Shown: one piece after another, positions 1-5,641 of the stretch
Numbering within the stretch: the first letter of the stretch is position 1
How the letters are laid out: the number at the start of each line of letters is the position of its first letter
DNA from: Pseudomonadota bacterium
Lineage (GTDB): Bacteria; Pseudomonadota; Alphaproteobacteria; UBA8366; GCA-2717185
DNA length: 10,035 bases
Direction of reading: 5' to 3'
Assembly: GCA_027619655.1 (NCBI GenBank)
Contig: JAQCHR010000091.1
Coordinates: 1 to 10,035 of the forward strand
Position numbers and translations under genes: made by a program
Notes under the pieces: generated by a model
Database searches by the model: none
Seen by the model: the letters and a program-made list of their open reading frames with translations, nothing else
What the model was told of the DNA's origin: nothing

Positions 1-897
1 CCGCTGGCGGCCGACTTCCGGGTCGGCCAGGTCGTTGAGGTCCTGCTCCAGGCGCTGCGCCTCGGCTTCGGTGCCGGCGATGATCGGGCTCAGCCCCGGC
101 AGCACGACGGTCTGGTCCGCCGCCCGGCCTTCCGCCGCCGCGCGCTTCTTCAGGTCGCCGTAGAATTCCTGCGCCGTCGCCAGCTCCATATGGGCGGTGA
201 ACACCGCTTCCGCGTGGCGCGCGGCGAAGCCCCGGCCCGCATCCGACGATCCCGCCTGCACTAGCACCGGCCGGCCCTGCGGCCCGCGCGGCACGTTCAG
301 CGGCCCTTCGACCCGGTAATGGTCGCTGACATGGTTGATCGGGCGGATCCGGTCCGTATCGGCGTATAGCCCGCTGGCGCGGTCGTCGAGGATCGCGTCA
401 TCGGCCCAGCTGTCCCACAATGCCTTTGCGGCCTGCAGGTATTCCTCGGCGATGGCGTAACGGTCGGCATGGCTGACCTGGCTGTCGCCGCTGAAATTGC
501 GGGCGGCGTCGGCCGACCATGACGTGACGATGTTCCAGCCGACCCGGCCGCCGCTGATATGGTCCAGCGAGGCGAACTGCCGGGCCAGGTTGAACGGCTC
601 GGAATAGGTGGTCGAGGCGGTGGCGATCAGCCCGATGCGCTTCGTGGCCATGGCCAGCGCGCCCAGCGCCGTGATCGGCTCCAGCCAGACGCGCGGCGCC
701 CGCTTCACGTCCCAGCGCAGCGACAGCTGGTCCGCCAGGAAGATGGAATCGAACAGCCCGGCTTCGGCCCGCTGCGCCAGGTCGGCGTAGTAGCGGATAT
801 CGGTCAGCGCCAGGGGCGAGGCATCGCCGTGCCGCCAGGCGGCTTCGTGATGACCCCGTGTATGGATAAACAGGTTGAGATGCAGTTTTCGTGTCAT
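1..897 (-). CDS. NtaA/SnaA/DszA-type flavin-dependent monooxygenase (partial, 3' end off the window)
   Basis: Flavin-dependent monooxygenase of the bacterial luciferase-like superfamily, in the class that oxidises nitrilotriacetate, sulfones or similar small organics with reduced FMN supplied by a separate reductase. The reading frame is open for 299 codons from the ATG at 897 to the left edge; family members are usually about 440 residues, so roughly the last third is missing. Visible hallmarks are the N-terminus MTRKLHLNLFIHTRGHHEAAWRH cut here to LHLNLFIHTRGHHEAAWRH (residues 5-23), EAGLFDSIFLAD (about 45-56), and the class signature SGGRVGWNIVTS (about 116-127), followed by HADRYAIAEEYL. 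The start has no Shine-Dalgarno site, but a promoter-like pair places transcription start at or next to this ATG, which favours it over an in-frame ATG at 915. It is divergent from the cytochrome-propeller gene. The substrate is not deducible; DszA, SnaA and NtaA look alike in this region. Confidence 0.93.
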   Translation of the reverse strand, partial: MTRKLHLNLFIHTRGHHEAAWRHGDASPLALTDIRYYADLAQRAEAGLFDSIFLADQLSLRWDVKRAPRVWLEPITALGALAMATKRIGLIATASTTYSEPFNLARQFASLDHISGGRVGWNIVTSWSADAARNFSGDSQVSHADRYAIAEEYLQAAKALWDSWADDAILDDRASGLYADTDRIRPINHVSDHYRVEGPLNVPRGPQGRPVLVQAGSSDAGRGFAARHAEAVFTAHMELATAQEFYGDLKKRAAAEGRAADQTVVLPGLSPIIAGTEAEAQRLEQDLNDLADPEVGRQR

Positions 898-904
898 GGT
901 GCCA

Positions 905-933
905 ATTCTATGCATATACGGACGTATCGTCCA
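905..933 (-). promoter_or_regulatory. Candidate promoter of the monooxygenase gene, predicting a leaderless transcript
   Basis: On the minus strand, TGGACG (928-933) and TAGAAT (905-910) are separated by exactly 17 bases. They match the sigma-70 consensus boxes at 4 and 5 of 6 positions. Only 7 bases separate TAGAAT from the ATG at 897, so transcription would begin at or within a base or two of the start codon. This agrees with the lack of any Shine-Dalgarno site before that ATG. It is a prediction by eye and the start site is unmapped. Confidence 0.5.
916..932. promoter_or_regulatory. Overlapping inverted repeats, candidate operator
   Basis: Two overlapping dyads lie in one short stretch: ATACG-GA-CGTAT (916-927) and GGACG-TAT-CGTCC (920-932), each with perfect 5-base arms. 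They sit in the spacer and reach into the -35 box of the candidate monooxygenase promoter, the position where a repressor would block RNA polymerase. The rest of the divergent intergenic region (898-1084) holds no gene. No regulator gene is seen in the window, so the binding protein is unknown. Confidence 0.4.
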
Positions 934-1071
934 CGGGGTATCGCCGCGGCGAGATGTTGCACAAGCAATACGCGAAAACGTGATTATCCACGATGTATGA
1001 GGGCAACAATCCGCTTGACGGGCGACCTTTCCGGATCGAGGCTTCGCATCGGAATTCCAGACGATACCTCT

Positions 1072-1078
1072 AGGGAGG
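1072..1078 (+). promoter_or_regulatory. Ribosome binding site of the cytochrome-propeller gene
   Basis: AGGGAGG lies six bases before the ATG at 1085. It is a near-consensus Shine-Dalgarno site and fixes the start. Confidence 0.85.
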
Positions 1079-1084
1079 CGTACC

Positions 1085-2320
1085 ATGCGTCAACTGTCAA
1101 TTGCAGCATTGGCGGGGGCGCTGTCGTGCCTGTCCGCGCCGATAGCGGCGCAGGACCTGCCGGCGGGCGATTCGCGCGACCTGGTCGAGGCCATCTGCAC
1201 CGCCTGCCACCAGCCCAACCAGATCCTGCGGAGTTCCGGCTATACCGTGGAGGGCTGGCGCGAGTTGGCCGCGACGATGGTCGACCTGTCCGAGGCGCCG
1301 GCGGAGCGCAATGCCATCATTGCTTATCTTGCGGCCAATTTTCCGCCGCATGAAAAGCGTGCGCCGAAGCTGATTGCCGGCCCGTCGCGCGTCGCGTTTA
1401 CCGAATGGCAGGTGCCGACCCTGGGCCAGCGGGCGCGCGACCCGGTGCAGGCGCCGGACGGGTCGATCTGGTGGGCCGGGCAGTTTGGCAACCTGGTCGG
1501 GAGAATCGATCCCGCCAGCGGCGCGATGACCGAATACCCGCTGCCGGACAAGGCGATGCCGCATTCCGTAACGCTCGATGCGGCAGGCATGGTCTGGTAC
1601 ACCGGCAACAAGAACGGCACGGTCGGGCGGCTGGACCCGGCGACCGGTGCGGTCACGGAATTCCCGATGCCCGACCCGGCGGCGCGCGACCCGCATACCC
1701 ATGTCTTCGATGCAAACGGGATTATGTGGTTCACCCTGCAGCAGAGCAACATGATCGGGCGGCTCGATCCGGCCAGCGGCGATGTCCGGCGGGTGGCGAC
1801 CGCGCCCGGCGCGAAACCCTATGGCATCAAGATCGACGCGGCGGGTACCCCCTGGGTTGCCTGCAACGGCAGCAACTGCCTGATCAGGGTCGATCCCGAG
1901 AGCATGGCGCTGACCGAGGTGAAACTGCCGATCCCGGCGACGACGGTGCGGCGGCTCGATATCGCCTCGGACGGGATGATCTGGTACGTCAATTCCTCGC
2001 AGGGGCGGCTCGGCCGCTATGACCCGAAATCCGGCGATATCCGCGAATGGCCATCGCCCAGCGGCCCGAAATCGCATCCCTACGCCATCGCGGTGGTGGA
2101 CGGAATCGTCTGGTACAATGAATCCGGCATGCGCCCGGATGCGCTGGTCCGCTTCGACCCGGCCACGGAGAATTTCCAGAGCTGGGCCATTCCGTCGGGC
2201 GGGGTGTATGCGGGCATCATCCGGCACATGCGGCCGACGCGGGACGGCAACCTGCTGATCCACCAGAGCAGCACCAACCGGATCATCCGGGTCGATCTTA
2301 AAGCGGCGGTGACGCAATAA
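1085..2320 (+). CDS. Exported c-type cytochrome fused to a Vgb-like (virginiamycin B lyase-type) beta-propeller
   Basis: Predicted periplasmic protein of 411 residues. Residues 1-22 form a signal peptide with likely cleavage after APIAA. Residues 30-88 form a small cytochrome c domain: heme motif CTACH at 38-42, then GWRELAATM, whose Met65 is the likely sixth heme ligand. Residues 105-405 carry seven repeats of the form W-Y/F-x(n)-G-R-x-D-P, at about 129-143, 171-185, 215-229, 257-271, 300-314, 343-359 and 390-405, consistent with a seven-bladed propeller of the streptogramin B lyase type. The FTE motif usual in Vgb blades is absent from every blade (TGN, LQQ, ACN, VNS, NES), so antibiotic lyase activity is doubtful. 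Cys260 and Cys265 in blade 4 could form a disulfide. A periplasmic redox or sensing role is inferred. First gene of a rightward group with the dioxygenase and the flavin protein. Confidence 0.9.
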   Translation: MRQLSIAALAGALSCLSAPIAAQDLPAGDSRDLVEAICTACHQPNQILRSSGYTVEGWRELAATMVDLSEAPAERNAIIAYLAANFPPHEKRAPKLIAGPSRVAFTEWQVPTLGQRARDPVQAPDGSIWWAGQFGNLVGRIDPASGAMTEYPLPDKAMPHSVTLDAAGMVWYTGNKNGTVGRLDPATGAVTEFPMPDPAARDPHTHVFDANGIMWFTLQQSNMIGRLDPASGDVRRVATAPGAKPYGIKIDAAGTPWVACNGSNCLIRVDPESMALTEVKLPIPATTVRRLDIASDGMIWYVNSSQGRLGRYDPKSGDIREWPSPSGPKSHPYAIAVVDGIVWYNESGMRPDALVRFDPATENFQSWAIPSGGVYAGIIRHMRPTRDGNLLIHQSSTNRIIRVDLKAAVTQ

Positions 2321-2406
2321 CCGGGCTTTGAGGCCGGGTGCCGGGTCGGCCCCCCTTGTGCGACAGCCGCGTTTCCTGAAACAATCGAGTCCCTGCGTGA
2401 TGATTT
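2321..2406. other. Gap between cytochrome-propeller and dioxygenase genes
   Basis: The gap is GC-rich and has no gene. It contains a short stem at 2331-2350 (GGCCGG paired with TCGGCC, one G-T pair) without a following T-run, so it is not a convincing terminator. Cotranscription of the flanking genes is possible but not shown. Confidence 0.4.
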
Positions 2407-2415
2407 GGGAGGGAG
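2407..2415 (+). promoter_or_regulatory. Ribosome binding site deciding the dioxygenase start
   Basis: GGGAGGGAG lies just before the ATG at 2420, with its GGAGG core seven bases from it. An in-frame TTG at 2405 overlaps the front of this site and so cannot be the start served by it. Confidence 0.85.
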
Positions 2416-2419
2416 CCCG

Positions 2420-3253
2420 ATGCGTACGGTGCCACTGCATGGTGAATTCGCGGTCCGGGTCGAGGATATCGACCTGTCCGGCCCGCTGGATGAGGTAACG
2501 GTTACGGAATTGCGCGATATCTGGATGCGCCACCGGGTCGCGGTGTTTCCCGGGCAGGACCTGGATGACGAAGCGCTGGCGTCATTTGCCGAACGGCTCG
2601 GCCCGCTTTTCGTGCATGTCCAGAAGCAGCTTCTGCGTCCGAAAGGCCGCAAGGAAATCATGGAACTGTCCAACCTGCCGGGCGCGCATGCGCCGGTGAC
2701 CAGCGAACTGGACTGGCATACGGACCAGAGCTACACGCCGAAACCGGTTTTCGGCACGATATTGCATGGGCTCATGGTTACCGAGCAGGGTGGCGAGACC
2801 GCCTTTGCCGACTTGGCCGGCGCCTGGGCCAGCATGCCGGACGACCTGCGCGCACGGGTCGATGGCGTGACCGCGGTCTACGCGGCGGAAGGTCCGCGGG
2901 TCCGGCCGCGCATCGTGCTGACCGACGAACAGCGCAAGGAAATTCCGCCGGTGCCGCATCCGCTGATCCGCACCCATCCCTATCTGGACCGCAAGTCGCT
3001 TTATCTCAGCCCGATGCATATCCGCACCATCGACGGCATGTCGGAAGAGGACACGGCGACGCTGATGGCCGAGCTGATTGCGCATGCAACGCAGCCCGCG
3101 CATGTCTATACCCATAAATGGACCGTCGGCGATGTGGTGATGTGGGACAATACGTCGGTCATGCATCGCCGTCTGCCTTTCCCGCCGGACCAGAAGCGTT
3201 ATCTGATCCGCGCCGGGTTTCACCTGCCGGAAGACCGCGCCGTACCCTATTGA
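2420..3253 (+). CDS. TauD/TfdA-family Fe(II)/2-oxoglutarate-dependent dioxygenase
   Basis: Cytoplasmic non-heme iron oxygenase of 277 residues, the usual size of the family. Members couple decarboxylation of 2-oxoglutarate to hydroxylation of a substrate such as taurine, other sulfonates or aryloxyalkanoates, often cleaving it. The iron-binding facial triad is complete: His100 and Asp102 in LDWHTDQSY, and His249 in MWDNTSVMHRR. Arg264 in RYLIRAGFH is the expected 2-oxoglutarate carboxylate ligand. GGETAFADLAGAW (about 124-136) is a typical core motif. The start at ATG 2420 is set by a strong Shine-Dalgarno site. The gene is followed after 35 bp by a PPOX-like flavin protein gene, almost certainly in one operon. 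The family is certain; the substrate is not, and TauD, TfdA and related hydroxylases cannot be told apart here. Confidence 0.95.
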   Translation: MRTVPLHGEFAVRVEDIDLSGPLDEVTVTELRDIWMRHRVAVFPGQDLDDEALASFAERLGPLFVHVQKQLLRPKGRKEIMELSNLPGAHAPVTSELDWHTDQSYTPKPVFGTILHGLMVTEQGGETAFADLAGAWASMPDDLRARVDGVTAVYAAEGPRVRPRIVLTDEQRKEIPPVPHPLIRTHPYLDRKSLYLSPMHIRTIDGMSEEDTATLMAELIAHATQPAHVYTHKWTVGDVVMWDNTSVMHRRLPFPPDQKRYLIRAGFHLPEDRAVPY

Positions 3254-3273
3254 AACGGGCCCCGGCGTGCGAA

Positions 3274-3282
3274 GAGGGAAGG
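3274..3282 (+). promoter_or_regulatory. Ribosome binding site deciding a GTG start
   Basis: GAGGGAAGG ends six bases before GTG 3289. The reading frame is open far upstream into the dioxygenase gene, and an in-frame TTG at 3283 touches the site, so the GTG is the best placed start. Confidence 0.7.
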
Positions 3283-3288
3283 TTGGCC

Positions 3289-3735
3289 GTGACGCAGACT
3301 GTATTGAGCGGCCCCTGGTCGGCCGGGGAGATCGGGACTTATCTGGCGGGTGCGGTAATTCCCGTCCGGCTTTCCGCCATTTCGCCCGCGGGCTGGCCGG
3401 TCGTGCTGTCGCTGTGGTTTCTGTACGAGGACGGGGCATTCCATTGCGCCAGCCGCAGCCATGCCCGGATCGTGGCGCTGCTGGACGCCAATCCGCGCTG
3501 CGGGTTCGAGGTCGCCGGCGAAACCCCGCCCTATTGCGGCGTGCGCGGCCAGGGTCTTGCGACGCTGGACCGCACCAACGGCGCGGCGGTCCTGGCGCGC
3601 CTCGCGGACCGGTATCTCGGCACGGGTGACACGCCGTTCCGGCGCAAGCTGATGCAGGGTGCGCAGGACGAGGTCGCCCTCGTCATCCGGCCGACACGGA
3701 TGATGAGCTGGGATTACCGCAAACGGATGAAATAG
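3289..3735 (+). CDS. Pyridoxamine 5'-phosphate oxidase-like flavin (split-barrel) protein
   Basis: Small cytoplasmic protein of 148 residues that resembles the PNPOx-like split-barrel family. These proteins bind FMN, F420 or heme and act as oxidoreductases of many kinds. Visible family features are a first strand region around VIPVRLSAISPAGWPVV (23-39), the pattern SLWFLYEDGAFHCAS (41-55) and a basic helix with DANPRCGFEV (67-76), then YCGVRGQGLATL (82-93), where the barrel closes. The C-terminal region VALVIRPTRMMSWDYRKRM is also usual for the family. The start is GTG 3289 rather than any upstream codon, which would lie inside the dioxygenase gene. The gene lies 35 bp behind the dioxygenase, so the two may serve one pathway. 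It ends 13 bp before the convergent Anbu gene. The substrate is unknown. Confidence 0.8.
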   Translation: MTQTVLSGPWSAGEIGTYLAGAVIPVRLSAISPAGWPVVLSLWFLYEDGAFHCASRSHARIVALLDANPRCGFEVAGETPPYCGVRGQGLATLDRTNGAAVLARLADRYLGTGDTPFRRKLMQGAQDEVALVIRPTRMMSWDYRKRMK

Positions 3736-3748
3736 CGCAGCCGGGTAT

Positions 3749-4513
3749 TCAGCACGCGGCAATCAGTTCCAGCGCCGATTCGTCCTGAATGTCAGGCAGG
3801 GCGGAAAATGATTCCTTCAGCGCCTGAGACCAGCGCACGCTGATCGTCGCAAATTCAGGGTCGTCAGCTTTGATCCGCCGCTGCACACTGAAATTCAACC
3901 TGTCTTTCCGAATGATGGTCAGGTCCAGCGGCATGCCGACTGACAGATTGCTGCGCAGCGTCGAATCCATGGAGACCAGCGCCGCTTTGAGAGCGTCCTG
4001 CATCGGGGTTTCGACAGCGAGCACCCGGTCCAGGATGGGCTTTCCGTATTTGTGTTCGCCAAGCTGGAAATAGGGCATATCGGCCGTGGCCTCGATAAAG
4101 TTTCCGGCGGAATAGATATGGAACAGGCGGTGACGGCCGCCCCGCCGCTGGCCACCGACGATCATCGATGCGCCCGACGACACTCCCTGCGCCTTCAGAG
4201 CGTCGCGGTGGCGGCTCTGGACGACGCGCATGGTATCGCTGAACAGTTCCGCAACGCGGTACATGGTTTCCACGTTCAGGATGGATTCGACATCCTCCGT
4301 CTGCGCGCGCTGGATCGCCTGGTTGATCCGGGTGATGATTCCCTGGGTGATCGACAGGTTGCCGGCGCAGACGACCGTGATCGCCCGCTCGCTCGTGACC
4401 GACCAGATGAACGTCTTGCGGTAGCACGCAATATCGTCTAGTCCCGCATTTGTGCGGGTATCCGACAGGAAAACCAGGCCTTCGGATATCTTCAGATCCA
4501 CGCAATAGGTCAT
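3749..4513 (-). CDS. Anbu, proteasome/HslV-related Ntn hydrolase (proteasome-type protease)
   Basis: Anbu (ancestral beta-subunit) is an Ntn-hydrolase relative of HslV and proteasome beta-subunits that forms ring- or helix-like oligomers in the cytoplasm; its physiological substrate is unknown. This protein has 254 residues, a normal length. It starts MTYCVDLK, so removal of Met exposes the nucleophile Thr2. Asp18 in LSDTRTNAG and Lys33 in YRKTF complete the proteasome-type active site (Thr1, Asp17, Lys32 of the mature form). The frame is open to 4753, but a start further upstream would bury the Thr, so ATG 4513 is chosen on biochemical grounds although no good Shine-Dalgarno site precedes it. 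The transglutaminase homologue lies 151 bp upstream on the same strand, a known neighbour of Anbu. Confidence in the family is high. Confidence 0.93.
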   Translation of the reverse strand: MTYCVDLKISEGLVFLSDTRTNAGLDDIACYRKTFIWSVTSERAITVVCAGNLSITQGIITRINQAIQRAQTEDVESILNVETMYRVAELFSDTMRVVQSRHRDALKAQGVSSGASMIVGGQRRGGRHRLFHIYSAGNFIEATADMPYFQLGEHKYGKPILDRVLAVETPMQDALKAALVSMDSTLRSNLSVGMPLDLTIIRKDRLNFSVQRRIKADDPEFATISVRWSQALKESFSALPDIQDESALELIAAC

Positions 4514-4664
4514 CGCGGGAGTGCAATTCTGGGGCGCCGGGCAAACCCGGGGCCGGACAGGCTGACGCTGGAATTGAAAATGGGATTTTCCTTGAAGTTG
4601 AAGACGGACCTTAAGCGTTTTGCCGCCGGGCGCAAGGCTGCATCGTTCAGGCCGGCACGATGAC
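4514..4664 (-). other. Spacer between transglutaminase and Anbu genes, with two hairpins
   Basis: This 151-bp spacer holds no gene. It contains a GC hairpin, CCGGG-CAAA-CCCGG (4537-4550), about 24 bases before the Anbu ATG, and a perfect small dyad, GAAAAT-GGG-ATTTTC (4576-4590). No Shine-Dalgarno site is seen before the Anbu start. A role in expression is possible but unsupported. Confidence 0.35.
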
Positions 4665-5462
4665 CTATTCCGTCCAGACTTTAAAACTCTGCAGAGTATT
4701 GGGGCCGAAGGTGGTGGCGATGGCGACATCGGCCGCGTCCCGGCCCCGGGCAATTAGCACCCGGCCGATGCGCGGGGTATTGTTGCGCGGGTCGAACATA
4801 TGCCATTCACCGCCAAGATAGACCTCGAACCAGGCGGCGAAGTCGCCGGGGGGCATCGGCGGCGGCGTTCCGATATCGCTGAGGTATCCGGTGCAGTAGC
4901 GCGCCGGAATATTGAGCGCCCGGCAGAACGCGACGGCCAGATGGGCATAGTCCCGGCATACGCCGACACCTTCCTGATATCCCTCGGATGCGGTTCGGGT
5001 TACCCTTGTGTGCTCATAGCCGAAGGTGATGTGGTTGTGCACGAAATCGCAGACCGCCTGGACCCGGGACCATCCTGGCATGGTATTGCCGAATTGCGAC
5101 CAGGGCAGATCGAGCAACCGGTCGCTGTCGCAAAACCGGCTGGGCAGCAGAAAGACCAGCGCCTCCTCCGGCAGATGCTCAACAGGGACCTGCATCGCGT
5201 CGGGGAAAACCGGGTCGGGCAGCCCGGAATCGCGCACGATGGAATCGGCTGTAATCCGTATTACGCCTTCGGGTGCCAGCAGACGGGTGCACCAGTTGCC
5301 ATAGCCGTCCCGATAACCGGAAATCGGCACGGAGGGATTGACGAGCACGTGGTCGGGCATCGAGAGGTCGGAGACGCGCGTGAAATGAACACTCAGCATC
5401 TGGATGACCGGGGTCGGCTGAGGGAAGGCGTATTGCAGTTCGTAACCCACTCGAAGGTCCAA
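4665..5462 (-). CDS. Transglutaminase-like protein of the Anbu-associated family
   Basis: Transglutaminase-like (papain-fold) protein of 265 residues, cytoplasmic, of the type usually encoded beside Anbu. Residues 1-100 form the N-terminal beta-rich domain typical of these proteins (VGYELQYAFPQPTP). The core has the nucleophile region EGVGVCRDYAHLAVAFC with Cys169 and His174, then LNIPARYCTGYL. The segment DFAAWFEVYLGGEWHMFDPRNN (207-228, shown shortened: AAWFEVYL, HMFDPRNN) carries Asp224 of the catalytic triad. In canonical members the residue two before the Trp is His; here it is Ala209, so the triad may use another His (such as 221 or 174) or the enzyme may be altered. The start is TTG 5462, preceded at six bases by GGAG; no ATG is available nearby. 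It is followed by Anbu. A peptidase or amide-cleaving role in the Anbu system is inferred. Confidence 0.9.
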   Translation of the reverse strand: MDLRVGYELQYAFPQPTPVIQMLSVHFTRVSDLSMPDHVLVNPSVPISGYRDGYGNWCTRLLAPEGVIRITADSIVRDSGLPDPVFPDAMQVPVEHLPEEALVFLLPSRFCDSDRLLDLPWSQFGNTMPGWSRVQAVCDFVHNHITFGYEHTRVTRTASEGYQEGVGVCRDYAHLAVAFCRALNIPARYCTGYLSDIGTPPPMPPGDFAAWFEVYLGGEWHMFDPRNNTPRIGRVLIARGRDAADVAIATTFGPNTLQSFKVWTE

Positions 5463-5641
5463 TATGTGCTCCGTTGTAACGGCAAATCGGGAGCCACCGG
5501 GGCCGCACGTGGCGGGCCGGCATTTCCGGAAACGGCGTTCTGTGATTCAAGATAAAGACCGTTTCGGGATTAAAGGCGTTTTGATTCCGTTCCGGCCGTA
5601 AAGGTCATATGGTGCGTTGCACTGCAAATGACAGGGTGACT
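5463..5641 (-). other. Spacer between transporter and transglutaminase genes
   Basis: This 179-bp stretch has no supported gene. On the minus strand it holds the GGAG ribosome site (5469-5472) serving TTG 5462. Around 5497-5520 lies a GC-rich dyad centred on CACGTG, without a T-run. A promoter for the transglutaminase-Anbu pair would be expected here, but no convincing -35/-10 pair was found by eye. Confidence 0.35.
5469..5472 (-). promoter_or_regulatory. Ribosome binding site for the TTG-started transglutaminase gene
   Basis: GGAG on the minus strand lies six bases before TTG 5462. This spacing is ideal and is the main reason for taking TTG as the start. Confidence 0.6.

Noticed and set aside
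1015..1043. TTGACG as a -35 box for the cytochrome-propeller gene
   Set aside because: The -35 hexamer is good, but nothing resembling a -10 box lies 15-19 bases downstream.
559..1353. Plus-strand open frame spanning the divergent intergenic region
   Set aside because: It overlaps the antisense of the monooxygenase and the start of the cytochrome-propeller gene and has a low-complexity, basic composition.
2331..2350. Rho-independent terminator after the cytochrome-propeller gene
   Set aside because: There is a short GC stem, but no T-run follows, so intrinsic termination is not supported.
1097..2533. Long minus-strand open frame opposite the cytochrome-propeller gene
   Set aside because: Its translation is Arg/Pro/His/Gly-rich with no family resemblance. 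The opposite strand encodes a clear signal peptide, heme motif and propeller repeats, so this is a GC-driven shadow.
4514..4753. Upstream extension of the Anbu reading frame
   Set aside because: It would bury the Thr nucleophile behind about 80 unrelated residues and overlap the end of the transglutaminase gene.
4800..5555. Plus-strand open frame opposite the transglutaminase homologue
   Set aside because: It has no recognisable domain, and the minus strand carries a convincing family protein.
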